Positions 1-6,423 are shown, counted from the stretch's first letter. The stretch is DNA of 10,916 nucleotides from Faecalibacterium sp. (GCA_017483235.1 JAFULE010000180.1:1-10916); one strand, 5' to 3'. Notes: generated by a model from the sequence alone, not told the origin. Translations and numbers: made by a program.

Positions 1-1262
1 ACACTGTTGGCCACACTGCTGCCGCGCCACAGTTCAAGATGCAGATGGTTGCCAAAAGAGCGGCCGGTGTCGCCCACATTGCCGATGTGGGTACCCTGTG
101 CAATGGTGGTGCCTGCCACCACGGTGGGCATGCTGACCATGTGGGCATACAGGGTAGAATAGGTATTGCCATCGCTCATAGTGCCGTGGTAGATCAGCAC
201 ATAGTAGCCGTAGCCGCCGGTGTTCCAGCCAGCCGCACACACATAACCGCCGGCTGCAGCATAGATGGGGGTGCCTTCGGGGGCGGCAAAGTCGGTGCCG
301 GCGTGCAGCTTGCGCTGGCCGTTCAGGGTACGGTAGCCGAACTCGGACGAAACACGGGTGTAGGAATTAAGCGGGCAGATAAAGCCGGTAAAACTGATGT
401 TGCCGGCTGCACCGGCTGCACTACCGATCAGGGTTTGGATCTCGCTCATGACAGCGTTATAGTCCATGATGTCCGAATCCAGCTGCTCCTGCGCCTGCTT
501 CTGAGCCTCTTCGGCACTCAGCAGATCGTTGCTGGCCTGCACCAGTGTTTTGGCAAGGTCGTTTTGCTTTGCTTTCAGCGAGTCTTCCCGCTTTTTCAGC
601 TCGGCTTTCTGTCGTTCCAATTCGGCAAGCTGTTCTTCCAGCACTGCTTTTTCGGCATCCAGCTCGGCTTTGGCCTTGGCCAGCGCGTCCAGCTGGGCCT
701 GCATGGCATCCATTACCTCGGTATCCTTGCGGGATACGTCCTGAATGGCCTCGCCAAAGGTCAAAAACTGATACAGATTGGAAACCGCCGACAGCATACT
801 CATGGTACCGCTGTCCTTCATTTCCTGCATGGCGGCCATCCGCCGCTTAAAAGCGCCCCATTGGGCATCCAATTCGGCCTGTTTCTGGTCGATTTCGATC
901 AGCTTCTGTTCAATGGCCGCCTGTGTGGCAAGGATGTCCTGCTCTTTCTGGCCAACCGCCGCCTGCACCTGCGCAATGGAAGCGGTGATTACATCGATCT
1001 GACTTTTCAGATTGCTGACTTGAGCTTCCAGGTTTTTCTTGCGCTGCTTGGCTTCACTGGTGTTCTGCTTCATCTGCTCCAGCGCAGCCCGGTCGGCCGC
1101 CAGCTTTGCCTCCAGATCAGCCAGCTGCTGGCGCAGTTCTTCCTCGGTTTCGGCATACGCCGCAGGGGCCGCCGCGCTGCCCAGACAAAGGGCCAGCATC
1201 AGGCAGGCCATACCCATGGCCGCCGCCCGCAGCAGGGCACTGAAAGACTTGCGCTTGCACAT
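1..1262 (-). CDS. Secreted coiled-coil M23 (LytM) peptidoglycan endopeptidase, probable FtsEX effector; 3' end outside window
   Basis: About 420 residues are visible and no stop is reached, so the C-terminus is missing. The product is a zinc metallopeptidase expected to cut peptide cross-links of peptidoglycan outside the membrane. A signal peptide is clear: a basic start (MCKRK), a hydrophobic core at about residues 9-32 and an AYA cleavage motif ending at A37. Residues about 40-265 are rich in Q, E, K, A and L in long helical runs, a coiled coil. The M23 domain starts near residue 296 and carries HAGTD (H320, D324), YAHM (H374) and HLH (H406, H408), so zinc ligands and catalytic histidines are intact. 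The start is supported by AAGGAA 8 bases upstream. It lies 22 bp after ftsX with no room for a promoter, so it is co-transcribed. The arrangement resembles PcsB, CwlO, RipC and EnvC, effectors of FtsEX in other bacteria. Family and domains are sure; regulation by FtsEX is inferred from the operon. Confidence 0.93.
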   Translation of the reverse strand, partial: MCKRKSFSALLRAAAMGMACLMLALCLGSAAAPAAYAETEEELRQQLADLEAKLAADRAALEQMKQNTSEAKQRKKNLEAQVSNLKSQIDVITASIAQVQAAVGQKEQDILATQAAIEQKLIEIDQKQAELDAQWGAFKRRMAAMQEMKDSGTMSMLSAVSNLYQFLTFGEAIQDVSRKDTEVMDAMQAQLDALAKAKAELDAEKAVLEEQLAELERQKAELKKREDSLKAKQNDLAKTLVQASNDLLSAEEAQKQAQEQLDSDIMDYNAVMSEIQTLIGSAAGAAGNISFTGFICPLNSYTRVSSEFGYRTLNGQRKLHAGTDFAAPEGTPIYAAAGGYVCAAGWNTGGYGYYVLIYHGTMSDGNTYSTLYAHMVSMPTVVAGTTIAQGTHIGNVGDTGRSFGNHLHLELWRGSSVANS

Positions 1263-1284
1263 AAGAGTGGTTCCTTTCGAAAAA

Positions 1285-2202
1285 TCAGACATTGAGATGC
1301 TTGCGAATGGAGGTAACACTGCCAATGCCGCCTACCAGCGCACCGCCCGCCAGAAAAGCCGGCAGGACATAATACCACACCTGCTCAAAGGGCACCAGCG
1401 AGGCGCTGATCAGGGTATACCAGAAGCCGGTCAGGTTGACCGATGCTTTGATCAGACCATAATAGCCGGCCAGCACAGCGGCCGACGCCAGTGCGCCCGA
1501 GATCATACCCACGCCCACACCTTCGACAAAGAAGGGCCAGCGGATAAAGCCGTTGGTGGCGCCCACATACTTCATAATATTGATCTCTTTGCGGCGAGCG
1601 TAAACGCTGAGGCGGATGGTGTTGGAAATAACCACAATGGACACCACGCCCAGCACCGCCACCAGAATGTAGCCTGCATAGGTGATGACACGCTGCACAT
1701 TCACAAAGATATCGGTCATTTCCACGGCGGCCGAAACCTTGACCACGTGGGGCACGGTTTCCAGCCGGTCGCAGATGGCTTCGATGTTTTCCAGGTCGTT
1801 GATCACAACGCTGAAATTGGCCTTGAAGGGGTTTTCGCCCTCGGCTTCAAAAGCGTCCCACAGGCTGGCATACTCTTCCATATAGCCGCGGTACTCGTCC
1901 AGCACGTCTTGCTTGGAGTAGTAGTCCACCGAGGCCACACCCGCGATCTCTTTGATCTGGCTTTCCAGCGCGGCCACCTCGTCGGCAGTGCCCTCCCATT
2001 CGGGATCGATGTACACGATAGTCTCGTTCTGGCTGCCCAGATAGGTGACAAGGCTGTCCACATTCAGGGTAAACAATGCCGCTACACCGGTAATGATCAG
2101 GCAGGCGGTCAGCACGCCTACACCGGCCAGGGTCATCAAACGGTTGGCCCCCATGTTGTGGAAGCCCTGTTTGGTAAGATACTTAAAGCTGGACCAGTTC
2201 AT
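1285..2202 (-). CDS. ftsX: Cell-division ABC transporter-like permease FtsX
   Basis: A 305-residue membrane protein that pairs with FtsE; in known FtsEX complexes ATP hydrolysis is passed through FtsX to a wall hydrolase outside the cell rather than used for transport. The topology is typical: one membrane segment at about 24-46, an extracytoplasmic domain at about 50-168 that would bind the hydrolase, then three more segments at about 172-194, 224-252 and 276-297. After the second segment comes the conserved FtsX cytoplasmic stretch (ARRKEINIMKYVGAT, residues 202-216, then FIRWPFFVEG). Length is normal. The start ATG overlaps the ftsE stop (ATGA), with AGGAGG at 2210-2215, 7 bases upstream and inside the ftsE coding region, which points to translational coupling. 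The adjacent downstream gene is the M23 endopeptidase. I see no truncation or frameshift. Confidence 0.95.
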   Translation of the reverse strand: MNWSSFKYLTKQGFHNMGANRLMTLAGVGVLTACLIITGVAALFTLNVDSLVTYLGSQNETIVYIDPEWEGTADEVAALESQIKEIAGVASVDYYSKQDVLDEYRGYMEEYASLWDAFEAEGENPFKANFSVVINDLENIEAICDRLETVPHVVKVSAAVEMTDIFVNVQRVITYAGYILVAVLGVVSIVVISNTIRLSVYARRKEINIMKYVGATNGFIRWPFFVEGVGVGMISGALASAAVLAGYYGLIKASVNLTGFWYTLISASLVPFEQVWYYVLPAFLAGGALVGGIGSVTSIRKHLNV

Positions 2203-2891
2203 GCGTCGACCTCCTGAAAGCTGTTGGGGGCGGGAACATCGCTTACCACATGGCCGTGCTCGATGGTGATGACACGCTGATGGAACCGGTTGACCAGCTC
2301 GTGCTCGTGGGTAACCACCACCACCGTAATGCCCACGCTGTTGATGGCGCTGAGCAGCTCCATCATTTCAAAGCTCAGCTCGGGGTCGATGTTGCCGGTG
2401 GGTTCGTCGGCAATGATCAGCTGGGGCGAATGCACCAAGGCGCGGGCCAGCGCCACACGCTGCTGCTCGCCGCCGGACATTGCTTCGGGCAGACTGTCGG
2501 CCTTATCGGCCAGACCCACCAGATCCAGCACATAAGGCACACGCTCTTTGATCTTTTTTTCGGGGATGTTGGTCACCCGCATGGCAAAGGCCACATTTTC
2601 ATAGGCGGTCATGGTGGGGATCAGGCGGAAATCCTGAAACACCACACCCATCTGACGGCGCAGATAGGGAATGTCCCGCTCGCGGATACGGGCAACGTCC
2701 TGCCCATTGACAAACACCGAACCCTCGGTGGGCTTTTCTTCCCGCAGGATCATTTTCAGAAAGGTGGATTTGCCCGCGCCGGAATGGCCCAGCACAAACA
2801 CAAATTCGCCTTTTTCAATATGCAGGCTGACATCCTCCAGCGCGACGTTGTCGCCGGGATATACCTTGGTAACGTTTTCGAAACGGATCAT
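2199..2891 (-). CDS. ftsE: Cell-division ATP-binding protein FtsE
   Basis: A 230-residue ABC ATPase, cytoplasmic partner of FtsX. All nucleotide-binding motifs are present: Walker A GHSGAGKST (35-43), Q-loop Q86 in VFQDFRL, signature MSGGEQQ (138-144), Walker B LIIADE (158-163), D-loop GNID (166-169) and switch histidine H195. The VFQDFRLIPTMTAYENVAFA stretch after the Q-loop is typical of FtsE rather than of general LolD/MacB-type ATPases, and the neighbouring ftsX settles the call. I chose the ATG at 2891 because AAGGAG lies 9 bases upstream at 2901-2906; an in-frame extension to 2915 has no support. It is the first gene of an ftsE-ftsX-M23 operon, separated from cdaR by a terminator. The complex likely acts at the division site or the lateral wall, gating the secreted hydrolase. 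Confidence 0.96.
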   Translation of the reverse strand: MIRFENVTKVYPGDNVALEDVSLHIEKGEFVFVLGHSGAGKSTFLKMILREEKPTEGSVFVNGQDVARIRERDIPYLRRQMGVVFQDFRLIPTMTAYENVAFAMRVTNIPEKKIKERVPYVLDLVGLADKADSLPEAMSGGEQQRVALARALVHSPQLIIADEPTGNIDPELSFEMMELLSAINSVGITVVVVTHEHELVNRFHQRVITIEHGHVVSDVPAPNSFQEVDA

Positions 2892-2913
2892 AGGCAAAGG
2901 CTCCTTGTAACAC

Positions 2914-2944
2914 AACAGGCGGGCCGTTTTGCACAGCCCTTGTT
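2914..2944 (-). promoter_or_regulatory. Imperfect hairpin in the ftsE leader
   Basis: AACAGGCGGGC (2914-2924) and GCCCTTGTT (2936-2944) on the plus strand can pair with a small internal mismatch around an 11-base loop. On the ftsE transcript this would sit just 5' of the AAGGAG ribosome binding site (2901-2906). It could be a leader structure, but no riboswitch family is recognisable and it may be chance in GC-rich DNA. Confidence 0.25.
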
Positions 2945-3006
2945 ATTTACACGATTGAGGCGGCCGGAATATTGCCGCTTTCTGTCACCTTAAGCGGAAC
3001 TTAAGG
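2945..3006 (-). promoter_or_regulatory. Candidate regulatory region upstream of ftsE, with a perfect 7-bp inverted repeat
   Basis: The ftsE operon needs a promoter between the cdaR terminator and 2891, but I find no convincing -35/-10 pair. The best -10-like hexamer, TAAATA in minus-strand GTGTAAATAAC, lacks a good -35 at 17 or 18 bases. What is clear is a perfect inverted repeat, CCTTAAG (2988-2994) and CTTAAGG (3000-3006), with the 5-base spacer CGGAA. Its size and place suit an operator for a dimeric regulator, or it could be a small hairpin. The protein that would bind it is unknown. Confidence 0.35.
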
Positions 3007-3010
3007 GTTG

Positions 3011-3042
3011 AAAAAGGGCCGCCGCCTGCGGCGACGGCCCTT
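3011..3042 (-). terminator. Rho-independent terminator of cdaR
   Basis: Arms at 3014-3026 and 3030-3042 pair over 13 bp with one G-U pair and a 3-base loop. On the minus strand the stem is followed at once by TTTTT (3015-3011, overlapping the arm base). It starts 12 bases after the cdaR stop and separates cdaR from the ftsE operon. Confidence 0.92.
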
Positions 3043-3053
3043 GCAGTATGAAC

Positions 3054-4139
3054 TTAGTACTTGGCAGGGTTGTTGGACAGATACTTCTTAACCATCAGCG
3101 CTACCTTGAAGACGATGGCATCGTCAAACTCGCGCAGGTCCAGACCGGTCAGCTTCTTGATCTTTTCCAGACGGTAAACCAGAGTGTTGCGGTGCACAAA
3201 CAGACCGCGGCTGGTTTCGGAAACGTTCAGGTTGTTTTCGAAGAAACGCTGGATGGTAAACAGGGTTTCCTGATCCAGGCTTTCGATGCTGCCCTGCTTG
3301 AACACTTCCTTCAGGAACATTTCGCACAGGGTGGTGGGCAGCTGATAGATCAGGCGGGCAATGCCCAGATTGTCGTAGCTGACAATCTGCTGCTCGGTGT
3401 CGAACACCTTGCCCACTTCCATGGCGATCTGAGCTTCCTTAAAGCTGATGGCCAGATCCTTGACGCTGGAAATAGGGGTGCCAATGCCAACCACAGCCTT
3501 GATGTAATGCTCGCCGGACAGATTGTCCACAATGCTGGCGGCCAGCTTTTCCAGATCGTGATGGTCAATGCCCTTGCGGAGCTCTTTGACCAGCACGGTG
3601 TCGGTTTCGCTGATGTTGAACACAAAGTCCTTCTGCTTATCAGGGAACAGGCTGTTGACCACATCGTAAGCAGGAATATCGCTGCCCGAGGTGACCCGAA
3701 TGATCAGCACCACGCGGGAAACATCGGTGGCAAAGTGCAGCTCGCGGGCCTTGGCGAAAATATCGCCGGGCAGAATGTTATCCAGCACAACATTCTTGAT
3801 GAAGTTGGCCTTATCGAACTTTTCGTCGTGGTACTGCTTGATGCTCTGCATGCTGATGGCCAGCACCGCCGCAAACTGGGCAGCCATCTCGTCGCCGCCC
3901 TCGACAAATACCGCGTAGTCATAATGTTTGGAACTGGTAAACTGATGGTAGGTGTAGCCATCCATGTGGAATTTATCGCCGGCGGTCATGCGCTCGACAG
4001 CGTAGCCGTCCCGCATTTCGCCGATCAGGTTCAGGTCAGAGCAGGCAATGACGGTACCAGTCTCGTCCACAACACCTACAACGCGATCGATCGCGTCTTT
4101 CATCTGATACACGACGCTTTGGAATACTCTGTTGGCCAT
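3054..4139 (-). CDS. CdaR/PucR-family transcriptional regulator
   Basis: A 361-residue cytoplasmic DNA-binding regulator. The C-terminal PucR-type helix-turn-helix is unmistakable at about 292-350 (NVSETSRGLFVHRNTLVYRL, residues 305-324, then EKIKKLTGLDL). The middle part (about 139-263) fits the GGDEF-like domain of this family, ending in ISFKEAQIAMEVG. The N-terminus (about 10-105, with VVGVVDETGTVIACSD) looks like the sugar-diacid/PAS-like sensor domain of CdaR relatives, but the ligand cannot be read from sequence. I chose the ATG at 4139, with GGGG 10 bases upstream; a GTG at 4208 in the same frame has no ribosome binding site. The gene stands alone between its own promoter and terminator, with no sugar-acid or purine-catabolism gene beside it, so its regulon lies elsewhere. 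In this family autoregulation or global roles are both possible. Confidence 0.92.
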   Translation of the reverse strand: MANRVFQSVVYQMKDAIDRVVGVVDETGTVIACSDLNLIGEMRDGYAVERMTAGDKFHMDGYTYHQFTSSKHYDYAVFVEGGDEMAAQFAAVLAISMQSIKQYHDEKFDKANFIKNVVLDNILPGDIFAKARELHFATDVSRVVLIIRVTSGSDIPAYDVVNSLFPDKQKDFVFNISETDTVLVKELRKGIDHHDLEKLAASIVDNLSGEHYIKAVVGIGTPISSVKDLAISFKEAQIAMEVGKVFDTEQQIVSYDNLGIARLIYQLPTTLCEMFLKEVFKQGSIESLDQETLFTIQRFFENNLNVSETSRGLFVHRNTLVYRLEKIKKLTGLDLREFDDAIVFKVALMVKKYLSNNPAKY

Positions 4140-4265
4140 ATTTGTACAACCCCTTTTTCTCTTTGGAACAAAGCCGCAATTCGTGCTTGTGATTTTGAAC
4201 AATAACACAGCACTACAATCTATATTTTACACAATAGAATTTACTTTCGCAACAGTTTTCAACAA
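4140..4265 (-). promoter_or_regulatory. Four TTGT(T/A)-type elements around the cdaR promoter, candidate operators
   Basis: Minus-strand elements TTGTTGAAAAC (4265-4255), TTGTTCAAAAT (4202-4192), TTGTTCCAAAG (4171-4161) and TTGTACAAAT (4149-4140) share a TTGT..(A)AA core; the last is a perfect 8-bp palindrome lying between the ribosome binding site and the start codon. Their offsets are 63, 31 and 22 bp, near 6, 3 and 2 turns of DNA, so they would lie on one face. This suits cooperative binding, perhaps autoregulation, but AT-rich sequence makes such matches easy. Confidence 0.35.
4224..4252 (-). promoter_or_regulatory. Sigma-A-type promoter of cdaR
   Basis: On the minus strand, TTGCGA (4252-4247) and TAAAAT (4229-4224) are separated by exactly 17 bases. 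The DNA just upstream of the -35 (about 4253-4290) is rich in A and T runs, like an UP element. Transcription would begin near 4217, giving a leader of about 78 bases before the ATG at 4139. Confidence 0.75.
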
Positions 4266-4315
4266 AAAAATTTCGAATTATTTGGTCAAAATAGATGCGC
4301 GGCAAAAAACGCTGC

Positions 4316-4355
4316 AAAAAACAGGCTTTTTGTCGGATAATCCGCCGCAAAAAGC
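4316..4355 (-). terminator. Probable intrinsic terminator after the pseudouridine synthase gene
   Basis: Outer arms GCTTTTTG (4325-4332) and CAAAAAGC (4348-4355) and inner arms CGGAT/ATCCG (4334-4338, 4340-4344) form a bulged hairpin. On the minus strand a T run (4321-4316) follows after CCTG-type bases. It lies about 35 bases after the stop of the pseudouridine synthase gene. The stem is AU-rich at its base, so strength is uncertain. Confidence 0.6.
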
Positions 4356-4389
4356 GTTTATTTTTTCGAGACTGCTCCCCTGCCAGCTC

Positions 4390-5103
4390 TTATTGTCCGC
4401 CGGTGATCTGCTGTTTCTCAGCCTCGGTCAGCAGCCGCCAGCCGCCTGCAGGCAGCGTTTCGTCCAGCCAAAGGCCGCCGATGGCGTTGCGGTGCAGTTC
4501 GTTTACCCCCGCACCGTACACCCCAAACATCCGCTTGATCTGGTGGTAGACCCCCTGCTTCAGGGTGACCCGCACGGTCAGTCCATCGGCTGAAAGAGGC
4601 TGCACCTGTGCCGGCGCCAGCAGCTGGCCGTCGGCCAGTGTAACCCCCGCGGCAAACCCGGCCTGCATTTCGGCGGTAAGGGGGGTGTCCAGCACCACAG
4701 TGTAGGTTTTGGGCACATGGCGTTTGGGGGCTAGAATGTCGTGGGCAAATACTCCGTCGTCGGTGAGCAAAACAAAGCCGGTGCTGGTTTTGTCAAGTCT
4801 TCCGGCCGGGAAGAGCTGCCGCCTGGGAAACTGCTGCTTTACCAGGTCCACCACCGTTACTTCGCCCGGTTTGCCCTCGCTGGCGCTGATCACCCCCTGG
4901 GGCTTATTGAGCATGATGTACACAAACGGCTCGCGCCGGGCAAGGGTCTTGCCCGCCGCCGTGATCACTTCATCGCCTGTGATCTGGGCGTCGGCCTTTT
5001 TGCACAGGGTACCGTCCACCATTACCCGACCTTTCTGAATGTGGGCGCGGGCCTCGCTGCGGGTGCAGGGCAGGTTTTCGGCAATAAACTTATCCAAACG
5101 CAT
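4390..5103 (-). CDS. RsuA-family RNA pseudouridine synthase
   Basis: A 237-residue enzyme that isomerises a uridine in RNA to pseudouridine; RsuA relatives modify 16S or 23S rRNA in the cytoplasm. Domains: an S4 RNA-binding domain at about 1-50 (MRLDKFIAENLPCTRSEARAHI region) and a catalytic domain at about 58-230. The catalytic aspartate is D104 in GRLDKTSTG (101-109). Other family marks are LNKPQGVIS (65-73), PKTYTV (131-136) and GVYHQIKRMF (184-193). Length is normal for RsuA. The ATG at 5103 has AAGGAAG with 8-base spacing. Whether the target is 16S U516, as in E. coli RsuA, cannot be told from sequence, so no symbol is given. It follows the transglycosylase gene by 74 bp with no clear promoter of its own, so it may share that transcript through the intervening hairpin. 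Confidence 0.93.
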   Translation of the reverse strand: MRLDKFIAENLPCTRSEARAHIQKGRVMVDGTLCKKADAQITGDEVITAAGKTLARREPFVYIMLNKPQGVISASEGKPGEVTVVDLVKQQFPRRQLFPAGRLDKTSTGFVLLTDDGVFAHDILAPKRHVPKTYTVVLDTPLTAEMQAGFAAGVTLADGQLLAPAQVQPLSADGLTVRVTLKQGVYHQIKRMFGVYGAGVNELHRNAIGGLWLDETLPAGGWRLLTEAEKQQITGGQ

Positions 5104-5126
5104 GGAAAGCTTCCTTTCATTCCGAA

Positions 5127-5159
5127 CAGCGGCCCGGGGTAGTGTGCCCCGGGCCGCTG
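5127..5159 (-). terminator. Perfect 13-bp GC hairpin between the transglycosylase and pseudouridine synthase genes
   Basis: CAGCGGCCCGGGG (5127-5139) and CCCCGGGCCGCTG (5147-5159) are perfectly complementary with a 7-base loop. The stem starts about 18 bases after the transglycosylase stop and ends 11 bases before the next ribosome binding site. In the direction of transcription no T run follows, so it is not a standard Rho-independent terminator; it could be a weak terminator, a partial attenuator or a 3'-end stabiliser. Confidence 0.5.
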
Positions 5160-5177
5160 GACTATTTTGATTTTTGC

Positions 5178-6401
5178 TCAGATGCCGGCCGCACGGAACA
5201 CGTCGCGGAAATTGAGCACCTTCTGGTGGGTGGCCGTGGTGGTAACGCCCTGCGCCAGAAGCTTGTTGTAATAGCCTTCGCCCACCTGATAGCGCAGCAG
5301 GGCTGCGTCCTCATTACCGGTATAATTCATGTGATAGCGCAGCAATGCGCCGCCCGCCTGCATATTCAGGTAGGGATCCAGCAGATCTGCTATCTGGGTC
5401 ACACCGGGCACCTTACGTTTGACGAAGTTCTCGCACACATCGTTGATCTGCATCAGGCCCCAGTCGGTGGTGCCGTTGGTGTTCAGATGGGTAGCGCCGG
5501 CCTGAAAGCGGCTTTCGTTGTGGATGATGGCCAGCACCATTTCATAGCTGACACCGGCCGACTGTGCCACCGCCCAGGCATACATTTTATACTCATCCGG
5601 CCAGGCATTGTACAGCCGGATCTGCTCCAGATGGGTGTAGCTGGGGTCAGTGCACTGCAGCACCGGACCCAGCGGCACTGGGGTGGGTTCCGGCGTGGGG
5701 ACCGGGGTTGGCACTGGGGTGGGAACCGGAGTTGGTGCAGGTGTGGGTTCCGCTGTCGGCGCGGCAGTGGGTTCCGGTGTTGGCACCGGAGTAGGCGCCG
5801 GAGTAGGCTGTTCGGCCGGGGGCGGGCTGACCGCACCAGAAGCAGCCCCCTCTTCCCCGCCTTCAGGGGTGGGCATTGGTGTAGGCACCGGCGTGGGTAC
5901 GGGGGTAGGTTCCGGTGTAGGGACGGGGGTGGGTTCCGGCGTGGGAACCGGAGTCGGCACCGGGGTCGGTACAGGAGTTGGTACAGGAGTCGGTACCGGC
6001 GTGGGGCCTGGAGTGGGTATGACCGGCATCACCACCACAAATGTGTCGTCAAAATCATCCTCATGGCCGCCGAAGTATTCCTCTTCGCTGTCGTAGATAA
6101 CGTCGTTGGTGTCTTCTTCAATCAGAATTTCCAGCTGCTTGAGCTTTTCGTCGGTCAGTTTCAGAAAATCCTCGATGGGGGCAATGGTGGGCCGGGCGGT
6201 AGGCTCGGCAGTAGGCAGTGCCGGCTGGGACGATGCCGGGCTGTCCGGGGTGGGGGCGGCGGTAGGGGCCACCGTGGCCGTGGGTTCGGGCTGGGTTGGC
6301 AGCTGGCTGCCCGGCAGATTGGGCATAAACCACACCGCACCCACAAGGGCCACTGCCCCGATGAGCATCTGTTGAATTTTTCGTTTCTGTGCTCGCTTCA
6401 T
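5178..6401 (-). CDS. Membrane-anchored lytic transglycosylase (SLT domain) with long Pro-Thr linker
   Basis: A 407-residue protein expected to cleave the glycan strands of peptidoglycan between MurNAc and GlcNAc. A short basic start (MKRAQKRK) and one hydrophobic segment (about 11-26) anchor it in the membrane with the rest outside. Residues 32-75 are Pro/Thr/Ala-rich; 76-120 are strongly acidic (EEDTND, DSEEEYF, HEDDFDD). Residues 129-179 and 199-243 are PTPV/PTPE four-residue repeats. The catalytic SLT domain is at about 255-385: HNES with E296 as the likely acid, GLMQIN (315-320), and RYQVGEGYYNKLL near the end. The start is set by the basic-plus-hydrophobic pattern; the ribosome binding site is poor (GGGGG, 5 bases away). 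It has its own promoter after the purL terminator. The role of the acidic part is unknown. A wall-spanning stalk is the simplest reading of the repeats. Confidence 0.9.
   Translation of the reverse strand: MKRAQKRKIQQMLIGAVALVGAVWFMPNLPGSQLPTQPEPTATVAPTAAPTPDSPASSQPALPTAEPTARPTIAPIEDFLKLTDEKLKQLEILIEEDTNDVIYDSEEEYFGGHEDDFDDTFVVVMPVIPTPGPTPVPTPVPTPVPTPVPTPVPTPEPTPVPTPEPTPVPTPVPTPMPTPEGGEEGAASGAVSPPPAEQPTPAPTPVPTPEPTAAPTAEPTPAPTPVPTPVPTPVPTPEPTPVPLGPVLQCTDPSYTHLEQIRLYNAWPDEYKMYAWAVAQSAGVSYEMVLAIIHNESRFQAGATHLNTNGTTDWGLMQINDVCENFVKRKVPGVTQIADLLDPYLNMQAGGALLRYHMNYTGNEDAALLRYQVGEGYYNKLLAQGVTTTATHQKVLNFRDVFRAAGI
5673..6017 (-). repeat. Two tandem arrays of 12-bp coding repeats (PTPV/PTPE)
   Basis: Array A (5865-6017, residues 129-179) and array B (5673-5807, residues 199-243) consist of degenerate 12-base units encoding Pro-Thr-Pro-Val, with Glu, Ala, Gly or Met at the fourth position. 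A non-repetitive Gly/Ala/Glu/Pro spacer (5808-5864) separates them. The third codon bases vary from unit to unit, so selection seems to keep the protein repeat rather than a recent DNA expansion. Such arrays often differ in copy number between strains. Confidence 0.9.
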
Positions 6402-6423
6402 GCAGGCCCCCGGTAACGTTTGG

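Noticed and set aside
39..2217. Plus-strand open frames opposite the M23 peptidase and ftsX
   Set aside because: They are antisense shadows; the minus-strand reading gives a signal peptide, coiled coil, intact M23 motifs and a full FtsX.
3048..4205. A 385-residue plus-strand open frame opposite the CdaR-family gene
   Set aside because: It mirrors the regulator almost exactly, shows no known domain, and has no plus-strand promoter or ribosome binding site.
4140..4208. A 23-residue N-terminal extension of the CdaR-family protein from a GTG at 4208
   Set aside because: No ribosome binding site lies before 4208, and the predicted transcript start (near 4217) is only about 9 bases away. The ATG at 4139 has a GGGG motif and fits the family N-terminus.
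5673..6017. Possible CRISPR or other non-coding repeat array
   Set aside because: Units are 12 bp, degenerate, keep the coding frame and have no spacers. They encode a Pro-Thr linker.
5142..6416. Gly/Val- and Arg/Gly-rich plus-strand frames with apparent repeats
   Set aside because: The repeats are the antisense of the PTPV/PTPE coding arrays of the transglycosylase; nothing independent supports them.
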